A DNA stretch of 64,000 nt from Butyriboletus loyo (lineage: Eukaryota; Basidiomycota; Agaricomycetes; Boletales; Boletaceae). The number at the start of each line of letters is the position of its first letter. Position 1 is the first letter of the stretch. The notes below the pieces were generated by a model that saw only the letters and a program-made list of their open reading frames with translations, did not search any database and was not told the DNA's origin. Shown here in pieces: positions 34,333 to 47,065 of the stretch. The stretch spans positions 1 to 64,000 of the forward strand of contig JBBPSI010000019.1 in the NCBI GenBank assembly GCA_038093515.1. The letters run 5' to 3'. The position numbers and the translations under genes were made by a program.

Positions 34333-35107
34333 ACAAATTGGACGCGATAACATCGGATCCAAGATTTGGGTTCGTCTCCACCTCCGTCAACCGCACATGT
34401 CCGTACAAGTATCCGTATTCCGGTTCCAATCGTTTGCCATGGTGTGGGGGGATTGGGTGCACAGGAGATGGCGACGTACGCTGTGCGCTCGCTTCCCTCG
34501 TCATAGCGTCGTACATAGATAGCCTAGTGGGCTTTACCGAAGACTTTTAGTCAGACATTGGAAACAAGCAAAATTAAAATTAAAATCAATTAAAATGGTC
34601 GTGCAAGTACGCAACATCCAAGCAAGAAAAAATAAATCCAATCAGCGACATGTCGATGGTCGTCTACGCAAATCCAATCATCGCACAGCACTGAGTACGG
34701 GACCCCGGACGGTTTCGATCGTTTCGGAGGAGAGCGCCTGGTACACATCTCGACCTGTGGCGAGGCAGGTTCGATTCAGAACTCACCCAGCGGGTATGGA
34801 AGGTCGTGGTAGACTCTCGAGGGGGCTTGTGTCGACTTATTGAAGCCCGAGAACTCGTCGCTGCAGGCAAGACAACAAATTCGAACTGATGGAACTCGCT
34901 CAGATGGCAGGGAAGGGTGACGGTGAAACTGTAGCCATCAAACTACTCCGAGACCTCAGAGCGCCAGGTGGTGTGGCCATGTTCAAGTCTGTAGGAGCCG
35001 TGCTCCAGGTTTCTATGTTGCCCGAGTTAACCGCGCCGAGGAATGACGATCCGTCCGTAGCGGGAGAGAGGGACTTGTCTCGGAGGATAGTCACCGTCGG
35101 CCGAATC
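34333..35107. other. region upstream of WD40 duplication
   Basis: Both strands are open at 34889-35158, with no linked exons or family motif. Nothing else is recognised. Confidence 0.3.
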
Positions 35108-37634
35108 TCTTTTGCTGGTAGAGGACACTACGGGTTTACTTACATTAGCATCGAATGAACGTCGAGGATGATGATTGATCACGGGGGAACGACTCGGAGG
35201 CACGTAGGAAGTGCGAGAACGCCCAGACACGTGAGTGTGACTTGGTTCGAGTGGATGGGCAGTTTGTGAGCGGCATGTCGTGAACCAAATCCCGTAGCCG
35301 AGACATGACAAGGAATCGCAGAGGTACTGATTGCTTGTCTGGTCATCGCGACGAACTCGCCTAGCTGGGATCCGGGTAAGAATAAGCGCCAAGGACACGA
35401 GGCACCTGCATGAACGGACCATATCAAGGAGCAACTTTACGCACCACGAGTAAACCGAAACACCTTCCTTGACCATCCAACGCCGACCATTGTGTATCAT
35501 CAATAAGGATGTCATTGACGAATACCGGTGTGTTGCAGCTCCGATGAGTGATAGAGCAGTGCTGACGATTCAGCAAGACCAAACGATAGTGCTTGACACA
35601 GAAAACTCTAATTGGGTATTCGCAGTCACTTTTCACCCCGACGGAAAGCATCTTTTGACCGGGGATGATAATGGGATTCAACAATGGCGGATTGCGGATG
35701 GTCAAGCGGTCAAAATGCAAACGGGAATGATGTTGAAGGCCATTTCGGTCTCAAGGGATCAAAAATGGATTGCATGTGGGACTAGGGTGGGGGCGAGGGT
35801 GTGGGACGGAGAGATGCATGAAAAGGTGATTGATGTGGAGGGCAACAATTATGTGGGTGTAGTAGACCTCTCTCCAGATTCGACCAGGCTTGCCACCGGG
35901 ACTGGAGGGGGTAGAACCAATTCCGAACTTGTGGCCAACATCTGGAGCATTACAAGTGGGGAGAGACTCGTCGGCCCACTCAAACACAACGATACTGTCA
36001 ACGGAATCAAGTTCTCACCGAATGGCGAGCACATCGCCACTGCCTGCCGGGCTGGCTTGATTCGTATTTTCAACAGTCACAGTGGAGACGAGCTCATCAC
36101 CATCGACGCTACCATACCCCGATGGGGCCCAGCCACTCCGCTTGCATGGTCAGGCGACGGTCAGCGAATTTTCGCCACATCCAGCAACAACAAAATCCAG
36201 TCTTTTGGTGTCGCTACTGGGTCCCAGCTTGCCGAATCACCAATTCTCACTGGCGACGTCTACTCCCTAGCTCTAGCTGCCAATGACAAATTCCTTGCTA
36301 CCTTCACTGACCGCTCCATCTGGTTCCTGGACACGTCGACACTGACTCCGATTGACCCTGTCATCGAGGACGGTAAAGAGTTACGGTCGATCGCCATCTG
36401 CTCGAATAATAGCTATCTTGCCACTGGTCATGAAGATGGGAAAATTACTGTTCGTAATCTCAGTAACATCCTTCCCGACTCATATGGGCCTTTCCTCGAT
36501 GTAAGTGTCTGTAGTCCCCATTCCATCTCCCACATTGACAAACTATGTTAGGTATCCGCTCATGAGGAAGGACAACAAGACGAGCAGCCTTCGACCTCGG
36601 GTAGCCGCGGCGGCAGATCATCTGATTCTAATCTGGTAGGTAATAATCATTCCATTACCAGAAGAGTCGTGCTGACTCCAATGTGTATGTACAACAGGAA
36701 GACGCGTCCGACGGTGATCTCGACGTATGAGTTTGTTCGTTTCCCCCTCAAATAAAGTTCTTACGGCCGCATAGGTCGAGGTACCGTCGAGCGCACCCGC
36801 TCCTGAATTCAATTTCGACGAGGTTGGTGGTTGCTTCACTTTATTTCTTGCTTCCGTGTTGACGCTACTGGAGCCACCGTCCCCGACCTCCTCTGCCAAT
36901 CCACGGGAGGGTGGGACATCGCGTCCAGGGAAAAACCTCGACACTGTCGAGTCATCTCAGGGCCGTTCAATGTTCAAAAATTTGTTTCAACGCAAGACTG
37001 AGAAGGATCCCACTTCACGCAAGCTTGGTCGCCGTTTCGGGAAGTCGCGGCAGCCTGCCGATCATCAATCTCCTTCCCGTTCCCCAGCGAGACTGGATAC
37101 CACGAACGAGGGATCTTCGAGGATGGCTGCAGCTAAACGTAAGCCAGTGAGTGTGCCTTCTTGGTAGACGTTCGGATGCGGCGTATCTAACACATCATCC
37201 TAGCGAACGGTCGCAAGATCCTTCAGAAAGCGAGAGGTTTGTTATTCCCCGGATTTGATCACAGGGACTCATTACATGTTACAGAATAAATCGGCTGCCA
37301 AGACTACTATTCCCAAGCCTCCGAACGAAGGTGCCTCCAGTAGCGGACAACATACTGTGGATGCAAGCGCAGCAGACCCAGTACGACTTTTTCTTACGAT
37401 GCGAACCTCATGATGATCGCTCACGTCCTATTAGGCACAACAAGCGGACGATCCGTCTGAACCGTCAGCTGGTAGGATCCATCTAGCGGTGCGTATCACT
37501 TTTCTTTAAGCTACATTGTTAGATTTACGGTCGATCAGCATCAACAAGAAACAGGCAACTCTACCCTTTCGATCACCTTTCCTACGTGGATGTTGTGTTT
37601 TCACTCAGGTGCACATGACGAGACACGTTGATTC
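35108..37634 (+). repeat. direct duplication unit 1 (WD40 gene plus upstream)
   Basis: It begins near the TTTTGCT..GAGGACACTACGGGTT block, includes about 430 bp upstream of the WD40 start codon, and ends just past the gene's stop. Nearly the whole segment recurs in the same orientation at 38268-40703 with scattered substitutions and a few indels. About 630 bp of unrelated sequence separates the units. Confidence 0.9.
35544..37618 (+). CDS. WD40-repeat protein, copy 1
   Basis: Beta-propeller protein of the type much expanded in some agaricomycetes. Exon 1 (35544 to about 36500) encodes six to seven WD40 repeats, for example NWVFAVTFHPDGKHLLTGDD, WIACGTRVGARVWDGEMHEK, YVGVVDLSPDSTRLATGTGG, NGIKFSPNGEHIATACRAGL and NSYLATGHEDGKITVRNLSN. 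Small 3' exons encode a polar tail: VSAHEEGQQDEQPSTSGSRG, EVPSSAPAPEFNFDE, the basic FKNLFQRKTEKDPTSRKLGR, NKSAAKTTIPKPPNEGASSS and STRNRQLYPFDHLSYVDVVF, ending LRCT-TGA at 37618. No NACHT or other effector domain is seen upstream, so it is a stand-alone propeller with a disordered basic tail. Its function is unknown; scaffolding is the usual role of the fold. Confidence 0.85.
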
Positions 37635-38267
37635 AATGCACTACACAGTAGATACTACAAGTACTATGTCCACTCCGACTATATAGTTGTTTGAGTTCGT
37701 GTCCGTCGTTCTGAAAAAATCTACAGAACGTGGAATGCTGCACACACTCCCGTGTTACTCCCCGGTTAAACCTTCGACGCAGTAATGTCAGAGCTATGAT
37801 CACTGGTAAAATGATCTCGAGGCTCTTCCACAGGCTATCTTCTACGTTAGATCGTGCGTTCGTACATGCAGCATCCGTATCTATGGCGCGACACACGGTT
37901 CTGTGTGGGTCACGTTGTATCGCATACCAGACTTCGGAATGGCCACCAAAGTCGTTTCTGTGCCCTCTTTCTCAGGGGCTCAACGAGGGTTTTTCGTTTC
38001 CACCCTCAGCCTAGACGAGGTCACCCGCTGTGTCAAGGCAGTTGTGCTTGACAACCCTCGGGGCTGCTGCTGGTGCGTTGAACGATTGATCAATGTCAAG
38101 TTCTTTCCTCGCCACTCGCCTCCTCGTCTCTGAGGCGCCATAGGCCTTGGCGACGTTCGGTGGCAGAAAGAAAAAATCAAGGCTGATGTCGGTCTTCACC
38201 TCCGTGCATTCCCATCATTTGGATCATGTACCAACGTCAGCCTCACAGACAACGCACGTCCATCTCT
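37635..38267. other. spacer between WD40 duplication units
   Basis: About 630 bp with frames open on both strands but no family motif. It is not present in the flanking duplicated units. Confidence 0.35.
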
Positions 38268-40703
38268 TTTGCTAGTCGAGGACACTACGGGTTCAGTTAC
38301 ATTAGCATCGAATGAACGTCGATGATGATCAAGGGAGAACGACTCGGAGACACGTAGGAAGTGCGAGAACGCCCAGACACGTGAGTGTGACTTGGTTCGA
38401 GTGGATGTGCAGTTTGTGAGCGCCATGTCGCGAGTTGGTCAATGTGGATCGTGCACTCGTCGTGAACCAAATCCCATAGCCGAGACATGACAAGGAATCG
38501 CAGAGATACTGATTGCTTGTCTGGTCATCGCAACGAACTCGCCTAGCTGGGATCCGGGTAAGAATAAGCGCCAAGGACACGAGGCACCTACGTGAACGGA
38601 CCATATCAAGGGGCAACTTTGCGCACCACAAATAAACCGAAACACTCCTCGACCATCCAACGCCGACCATTGTGTATCATCAGTAAGGATGTCATTGACG
38701 AATACCGGTGTGTTGCAGCTCCGAGGAGTGATAGAGCAATGCTGACGATTCAGCAAGACCAAACGATAGTGCTTGACACAGATAACTCTAATTGGGTATT
38801 CGCAGTCACTTTTCACCCCGACGGAAAGCATCTTTTGACCGGGGATGATGATGGGATTCAACAATGGCGAATTGCGGATGGTCAAGCGGTCAAAAAGCAA
38901 ACGGGAATGAAGTTGAAGGCCATTTGTGTCTCAAGGGATCAAAAATGGATTGCGTGTGGGACTAAGGAGGGGGCGAGTGTGTGGGATGGAGAGATGCATG
39001 AAAAGGTGATTGATGTGGAGGGCAACAATTATGTGGGTGCAGTAGATGTCTCCCCTGATTCGACCAAGTTTGCCACTGGGACTGGACTCTACGGCGATGA
39101 CCATGCAGCAAGCATCTGGAGCATCTGGAGCATCACAAGCGGGGAGAGACTTGTCGGCCCACTCAAACACGGCGATACTGTCAACGGAATCAAATTCTCA
39201 CCAAACGGCGAGCGCGTTGCTACTGCATGCATTGGAGTATCAATTCGCATCTTCGACAGTCGGAATGGTGACGAGCTCATCACTATCGAGACTACCATAC
39301 CTCGATGGGGCCCAGCCACTCCGCTTGCATGGTCAGGCGATGGTCAGCGAATTTTCGCCACCTCCAGCAACAACAAAATCAAGTCTTTTGATGTCGCTAC
39401 TGGGTCCCAGCTTGCCGAATCACCAATTCTCACTGGAAATGTCTACTCCATAGCTCTAGCTGCCAATGACAAATTCCTTGCTACCTTCACTGACCGCTCC
39501 ATCTGGTTCCTGGACATGTCGACACTGACTCCGATTGACCCTGTCATCGAGGACGGTAAAGAGTTACGGTCGATCGCCATCTGCTCGAATAATAGCTATC
39601 TTGCCACTGGTCACAACGATGGGAAAATTACTGTTCGTAATCTCAGTAATATTCTTCCCGACTCGTATGGGCCTTTCCTCGATGTAAGTGTCTATAGTCC
39701 TGGCCCATTCCATCTCCCACATTGTGTACATACAACAGGACGACACTAAGAAATCCAATCCGCTCGCATCCGACGGTGATGGTGATCTCGAAGTATGAGT
39801 TCGTTCGTTTTCCCCGCTCGAAGCAAGTTCTCATTGTCGCATAGGCTGAGGTACCGTCGAGCGCACCCGCTCCTGAATTCAACTTTGATGAGGTTGGTGG
39901 TCATTTCACTTTTTTTCTTGCTTCGGTGTTGACGCTGTTGGAGCCACCATCCCCGACCTCCTCTGCCGATCCACAGGAGGGTGGGACATCGCGTCCAGGG
40001 AAAAACCTCGACACTGTCGAGTCATCTCAGGGCCGTTCAATGTTCAAAAATTTGTTTCAACGCAAGACTGAGAAGGATCCCACTTCACGCAAGCTTGGTC
40101 GCCGTTTCGGGAAGTCGCGGCAGCCTGCCGATCATCGATCTCCTTCCCGTTCCCCAGCGAGACCGGATACCACGAACGAGGGATCTTCGAGGATGGCTGC
40201 AGCTAAACGTAAGCCAGTGAGTGTGATTTCTTGGTAGACGTTCGGATGCGGTGCATCTAACACATCAGCTTAGCGAACAGTCGCAAGGGCCTTTAGAAAG
40301 CGAGAGGTTTGTTATTCCCCGGATTTGATCACAGGGACTCGTTACATGTTACAGAATAAATCGGCTGCCAAGACTACTATTCCCAAGCCTCCGAACGAAG
40401 GTGCCTCCAGTAGCGGACAACATACTGTGGATCCAAGCGCAGCAGACCCAGTACGACTTTTTCTTGTGATGCGAACCTCATGACGATCGCTCACGTCCTA
40501 TTAGGCACAACAAGCGGACGATCCGTCTGAACCGTCAGCTGGTAGAATCCATCTATCGGTGCGCGTCACTTTTCTTTAAGCTACATTGTTAGACTTACAG
40601 TCGATCAGCATCAACAAGAAACAGGCAACTCTACTCTTTCGATCACCTTTCCTACGTGGATGTTGTGTTTTCGCTCGGCTGCACATGATGTGACGCATTG
40701 ATC
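38268..40703 (+). repeat. direct duplication unit 2 (WD40 gene plus upstream)
   Basis: Second copy of the segment at 35108-37634. It differs by substitutions, an extra block near 38430-38460, loss of one coding exon, and a 9-bp tandem duplication near 39110. Confidence 0.9.
38739..40688 (+). CDS. WD40-repeat protein, copy 2
   Basis: Paralogue of the gene at 35544-37618. The ancestral ATG has become AGG, and a GTG five codons downstream has become ATG (38739), so translation would start MLTIQQDQTIVLDTDNSNW. The propeller exon stays fully open (NGIKFSPNGERVATACIGVS, NSYLATGHNDGKITVRNLSN). A 9-bp repeat near 39110 adds three residues (SIWSIWSI). The exon coding VSAHEEGQQDEQPS in copy 1 is absent; a different small exon (DDTKKSNPLASDGDGDLE) follows. 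The tail exons FKNLFQRKTEKDPTSRKLGR, NKSAAKTTIPKPPNEGASSS and STRNRQLYSFDHLSYVDVVF are kept, ending LGCT-TGA at 40688. Preservation of frame suggests it is still under selection or is very young. Confidence 0.83.
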
Positions 40704-41681
40704 CGGGTGACTCGTTTCACTGATGATAATACTATGAGTACGTCCATTTCATGTCACTTCGCAGCATCAGTACGAATCCTGATAAGCCCGTCCCTGACCA
40801 AGCTCGCTGGAGATAAGATATTCACTCAAGGTTCGCCAATGAAGTCTAGATGCACGCGGAGGTTGAGACTCGAAGTACAGTCTGATCGATTAGAACCTCC
40901 CGAGGAATATTCGTCGACGTTCGTCATCGCAGACGGGTGAAGTTGTACTCCACCGCGTACAGGATGACGACAGGTTGAACTATATATATATATATATATA
41001 TTCGTTCATCGTCTTGCCCGTTCCTCCTCGAGGACGCACCCAACTAAATAAACTTACTTGCTCATGCGAACATACATCTTGGCGAATTGATTGTGGATAT
41101 GGATATGCTTTTCGTGCATATGTCAACCGACGACGTCACTCGACATTGTTGACTCGGTGACATATGTTACATTGAAGCTTGAATTCAAATGGCGTCCGTT
41201 GGTGCAGGTTCCGCGACCACAAGCTTTCTCAAAAACTCAAAAGCTTATCATAGATACTTTGCGGTGGTGCGTCGGCATGATGCACCAAGCTCAAGTCGGA
41301 TCAGTCCTGGACTCAGACAGCACCTCCGCACACGAGTGTTCCCGAGAGCAATCATCATCATCGCCGCACAGATTAGATGACCATTGACAAGTCTCGTGAT
41401 GTACACACGAAAAACATACACGAAAGACTTTTAAAAAAGCAGGAGTGCGAGATAGTCAAAACATAAACGACCGACCACGAGATGTCAGTCGAAAACTAAT
41501 ACAGGCGTAGGTTTGTGAGAGAAAGTCATGGGCTCTGAAGACATAGGGAGAGGTATCTATCGTTGATGCTACAGTAAAAAAAACCACCCAAGGCGATGGT
41601 AGGTAGGATATCATCAAAGTAAGTGACTGGCACACTTGTTCATGAAAGAGACGACGCGGGGTGTCCTAGGAAGTGAATTTC
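40689..41681. other. intergenic region with (TA)n microsatellite
   Basis: No gene recognised. A TA dinucleotide run lies at about 40981-41001. The 3' UTR of the histidine kinase gene is expected near 41500-41681. Confidence 0.4.
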
Positions 41682-44600
41682 TCATGCGGCCATGAGTGTG
41701 GGTGGTCTCTCAAACAGATGTTGTTGTTTAGCAATCTGGGCGCGCTCGCCAGCGAGTTTGTTAATCGAGTTCAAGAGGTCGCCGCGTCGCAATGGTTCTG
41801 CGTGCGAGCACGAATAATCGGTAATGTCTCAGCGAAAAAATGAACAAGGTAACGTACTCGTGATGTGATCGTCCATGCCTGCCTGCAAGCACCGTTCACG
41901 GTCACCAATCACTAAAAAAGAGGCCTTGGTTTTAAAATCAACAAGCGTGTAAAGCAGACGCACTAGCATGTGCTGTGAGTGCAATTATCGGCGTCCGCAG
42001 GAAACCCTTGTGCAACTCATAGGCTCGAATGAGCTCTGTGGCTTCCATTCCTCCCATAAATGGCATCGACACGTCCATCTGATGCATAGGGTTAAACACC
42101 CACAAATCATCAGCAAGGGCGGACTCACAAGAATGATATCAAATGGTTTGCTCTGCAGATTTCTTCTCTTGAACGCGTCTACAGCCAAGCTGCCGTTCTC
42201 GGCAATTTCTACTGAGTGGCCATACTTCTCCAGGATTTTCACGGCTAGTTTTTGATTGACCATGTTATCCTCAGCGAGGAGAATGTCAAAGACAACGTCA
42301 TTCGAAGCAGAAACTGGTGATACGGTATTTGACTCCAGGGCTGAAATTAGGGCGGCTGCGAGATCTTGTGCCGTTACAGGAGTGGTCACCTGAGAGCTGA
42401 TACTATTGTCCAAGCACCACTTGACTGAAAAACCGTACTGATTGAGAGACCAAGAGGTAGTTCGAGTGGCGGCTACACTCACGGTTGAGCCTGGGCATCC
42501 AAGGTGCCAACAACACAATCGGGATGTACCGCAAGTGCTCATATTCTCTTATACTCTCCGTCTGTGCAACACGAGGTCAAAATAACAGGGACATGGAAAG
42601 AAATTCGCACAGCATACCATCGTGAGAGAATCGGCGACGATGGTATCAAAGTGGGGACAACGTTCTTTGTCCGCAATGTCGGAAATGTCGTGGGTGACAT
42701 ATGCCTTGAGACCAAGTTCCTGAATTCTTTGAACGACACCGGTGGTGTCGCCTAGCGTATCGACAAATATGATCGCCCGCCTTTGGAATGGCTGCATTTT
42801 TTGCAACGTGTGCTCCATTGGGCTTTGGCTAATTTGGGACGTGATTGTGAAGAAGAACTTGCTGCCTTTCGCAACCTCACTCTCGACCCACATATTACCT
42901 TGCATGAGGTTGACGAGGCGTTTCGAAATTGAAAGACCTAGACCCGTTCCACCGTATTCCTGTACGTCGAATGACGGTGATTAAATTATTTGCGTGGGAT
43001 GTGGATAAAGGGCATACACGTGTCGTAGATCCATCTGCTTGACAGAAGGTATCGAAGATGAGATTCAGCTTGTCTTTGGCAATGCCAATACCCGTGTCCA
43101 TGACACAGAACTCCAGGGTGACACTCTGGTCGTCCAGCGCCAGAAGTCGTGTGCTAAGGGCGACGTGCCCTTTGCGCGTCACTTTTGAGGGTGTAAACTT
43201 TATGGCATTGCCAACGAGGTTCGTGATGACTTGGCGTAGCCGAAGAGAATCACCAATCAACTGATCTGGAATGTCGGGGTCTACATCATAGGTGAGATCT
43301 AGATTGTTCTGCGACGCGCGGACGACCAAAGTCTTCAGAATTCCGAAGACCGTCTGACGGAGGGAATAGGATACTGCTTCCATAGTCATACGACCAGCTT
43401 CAACTGTGAAACATGTCAGTTTTGAAATGGTCATCAAAGGTGAGGGACCCACTCTTGGAGATATCCAATATATCATCAATGATCAATAATAACGAGCGTG
43501 CCAACGAGTGGACTAATAACAAACTCTCCCTCTGCGATCTATTCAGATCCGAGTCGAGAGTCAGCTCTGTCATGCCAATGATACCGTTCATTGGCGTTCT
43601 TTGTCCATATCAGTAACCCACAGACGCCGACAATCAGCAACGCGCTTCATACCTGATCTCGTGGGACATATTCGCCAAGAACTCAGACTTGGACCGATTT
43701 GCCAACTCGGCGGCTTCTCTCGCAGCGGTGTTCTTCTGGATGGAGTCACGCAAGTTGAAGACCATCTGGTTGATCTGCGTCTTCAATGAATCCATCTCTC
43801 CGCTCGCTTCGACCGTGATGAACCGAGTAAAATCGCCGTCCATCGCTGCCGCCGAAATCTGGGCAAATCCACGCACTTGTGTGGTCAAGTTTCCGGCCAT
43901 GGTGTTGACAGACATGCTGCATCCCAAACAAACAATCGATGAGCGTGATGAAACGAATCATTAGGAGAAGGGGCGTCAACGCACGTAATTTCTTGCCAGA
44001 TACCCTGGACGTTGCCCACTTCGGCTTGGACACCTAATTTACCTTCCGTACCGACCTCAAAGGCGACCTTCTTGACTTCTTTGGCGAAGATGGCCAATTG
44101 GGCAATCATGTCGTTGATGGTGTTTACCAGGCTTAACATCTCTCCAGAGACCGAGACGCCAGTGATTTGTTGCGTCAAGTCACCACGAGCGACAGCGGTC
44201 TGACAGGGAAATTAGCTTGACCTTTGAGATGTGAAAAAAAGGCGGGTGAACGTACAGTGGCAACGGCGATGGTTCGGACTTGCAAGGTCAACTGAGACAC
44301 CCTACATGAGCGCAGATCGAGTTGGGAACAATGAACCACTCACGTTGGCAGCCATGACGTTGACGTTATCTGTGAGATCCTATAACCAGCATCCTTCAGT
44401 AAGTAGCACTTCCCATACCTCGCAACTCACCTTCCAGGTGCCACCGACATTGGTCACACGAGCTTGTCCACCCAATCGTCCCTCCGTTCCGACTTCTCTT
44501 GCGACACGAGTGACTTCGTCAGCGAATAAGCTCAAACTCTCAGTCATGCCGTTCACGGTTTCCTTCAACTCCTTGATCTCGCCACGTACGTCGACCTCGA

Positions 44601-46844
44601 TCTTCCTCGTCAAATCACCAGCTGCGACTGCTTTGGTGACTTCGGCGATGGAGCGTACTTGGTTGGTCAGATTCATGGCCATCAAGTTGACATTGTCCGT
44701 CAAGACCTATCCGTCACGAAGGAACATGTCAGCCACAGCTTGATAGCCAACGACAACGACGAACCTTCCACATTCCCTGAACGTCAGGGACATAGGCCTG
44801 GCCTCCCAAAATACCCTCCATTCCGACTTCCAAGGATACACGAGTGACCTCATTCGCGAGCGTCGATAATTGGGCAACCATAGAGTTGACAGTCATTTTC
44901 AAATCAAGCATCTCTCCCTGGACATCGACGTTGACGACCTTGCTCAAATCTCCCAACGCCACAGCCTTTGTGACCTCCGAGATGGACCGCACTTGATCAG
45001 TCAAATTACTAGCCATTTTCTGCGGAAAAAGCATCATCAAACGGATTTGGTGATCACAAGCTGAGAAAACCTTACGTTGACATTGCGGGTCAAATCTGCC
45101 CAAGTACCTTGTACGCCCTCGACGCGAGCCTGACCGCCCAAGATACCCTGAGTTCCGACTTCCAACGCAACACGTGTGACTTCAGATGCAAATGCGCTCA
45201 ACTGGTCCACCATAGAATTGACAGTGCTCTTCAACGTCGACATTTCACCCTCGACCTGGATTTCGATCTTCTGGGTCAAGTCACCCTTGGCGACAGCAGT
45301 CGTGACCTTGGCGATAGACCGCACTTGATCCGTCAGACTCGAACACATCCGATTCACCTGAGACAAGATGAACATCGAACAGTCCCATGATGCCTCAATG
45401 ACTTACATTCCGAACCAACTCGAACCAAACACCCTCGACATCAGGAACGTATGCTTGACCACCCAACTTTCCTTGAGAACCGACTTCGAGTGTGACGCGA
45501 GTCACCTCGGCAGCTAACGCCCGGAGACGAATAACCATTCCGTTGACAGTGTTCTTCAAGTCCAAGATCTCTCCACGAGCATCGACGTCGATTTGTTTTG
45601 ACAGATCACCCAACGCGACAGCTTTCGTGACCTTGGCGATACTCCGGACTTGGTTCGTCAAATTGGCAGCCAGCTTGTTGACGACACCTGTTAATTCGCG
45701 CCATGTGCCTTCGACGTCCAGAACGAGAGCCTGACCACCCAATTTGCTAAAAGGAAATTTTCAAAGATGAGACGAAAAAGGCATGTCGGTTAGGGCCTAC
45801 CCTTCCGTACCGACCTCCTGACTGACACGAGTAACTTCTTTGGCAAACTGACCCAATTTATCCACCTGTTTGCTTGGGTAAGTATGAACAAACCCATCCC
45901 GTTATGCTTTCTGGAAATACCATAGTATTAATGACGTCCTTGAGCTGGACCATGACGACACCCTGAACAGGAACGGTAATTTTCTGTGACAAGTCACCGC
46001 GAGCGACAGCGTTGCAAACACGTGCGACATCCTGTACTTGTGCCTTGAGTAAACGTAGTTCCTCGACTGCGCTCATCCCGCTCTCAAAAGCAGCAGCAGC
46101 GAGAGGACCGGGAGGGACAACGAGCGGTGATCCCGAAGGAGATCCATCGAAACTACTATTGATGCGACCCATCGTCATCGTGTCCGTGATGACCTTGCCA
46201 CAGGTGGGGCATGACATATGCTCAATATGGGAGGTTGAGGGCGCCGAGGTAGACGAAGTTGAGCACGTACGTTGCAACCTAGAGGGATCGAAGTTGTTGG
46301 GAATGTTATCAAGCGATAACGACATATTCTGGACGCGAGAGCTGATCGGTCTAGTCGGAGGGCGATTAACATCAGCGACGCCCACCGTTGCGTCCTCTGC
46401 TAACATGTCGACATCCGCCGAAGTATCGGCATTGCTGAAGGCAGTATCGGACCTGCTTGAGAAGAAACTGTTACGTGTGGCGCTTGCGGGCTTGGTGGTC
46501 GCCGTGCTGGGCTGCGAGGGGGAAGATGGAAAATAAACCTCCCGAGAAGAGGGAGGGGAGGGTATGGGAGTATCGCCTACGCTGCGTCTTCTCTTGGTCT
46601 CTGGTCCGTTTGCTTGCCAGGATTCGGAGGCCTTTGTGGAGGCGAGTGTTTCCTCTGCGGTGTACATTCTGCGGGCGACGGCAGAAAGAGAGCGGAGGAT
46701 GGAGTCGGTCTGCCAGTCACTGGGACCGTCGTATCGGGGCGGGGGGGTAGACATGGGACATAGCTCGTAAGTAGAAAGCAGAGCAATGAGGTGGGAGAGA
46801 AATGGGTCATTGAGACCACGAGTGTAATCACTCATCGAGGTCAT
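41682..46844 (-). CDS. NIK1: group III hybrid histidine kinase (Nik1/Os-1 type)
   Basis: Cytosolic osmosensing hybrid histidine kinase upstream of the Hog1 MAP kinase pathway, and the known target class of phenylpyrrole and dicarboximide fungicides. A Ser/Pro-rich N-terminus (start [15 protein letters not shown]) is followed by six full HAMP repeats of about 92 residues plus a seventh partial one. Each carries motifs like [20 protein letters not shown] and [20 protein letters not shown]. The dimerisation box is [20 protein letters not shown] with the phospho-accepting His. The ATPase has [31 protein letters not shown] and [16 protein letters not shown]. The receiver has [20 protein letters not shown], the phospho-Asp in [15 protein letters not shown], and Lys in [14 protein letters not shown]. 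It ends [12 protein letters not shown] at 41682. All catalytic residues are present. Introns often fall at the HAMP boundaries. Confidence 0.97.
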
Positions 46845-47065
46845 CGTCAGGGACGATGATGGTGGTGGTGTGGAAAGACGCAGGGAAGAAAAAGAGCCGG
46901 GGATTGGGATTGACTACCAATTGAAGCGTATTATGAGAAACTGGCGTGCGGGCACTAAAGCCAATTCCAAATGGAGTGTACCAGCTCTTGAGATAATCTC
47001 CGCCCCCCAGTGTATACAAAGCAGATTTATAGCTTCCGATAGATACAGCTCCTTTACATATTCTC
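46845..47065. promoter_or_regulatory. promoter region of histidine kinase / 3' UTR of PLD
   Basis: A 221-bp spacer between the PLD stop and the kinase start, both genes on the minus strand. No specific motif is identified. Confidence 0.35.

Noticed and set aside
35027..35515. Minus-strand 162-codon open frame upstream of WD40 copy 1, also partly open in copy 2
   Set aside because: It overlaps the start of the WD40 gene in antisense, and its conservation is explained by the duplication itself.
40981..41001. TA dinucleotide run
   Set aside because: Ordinary microsatellite without other signals.
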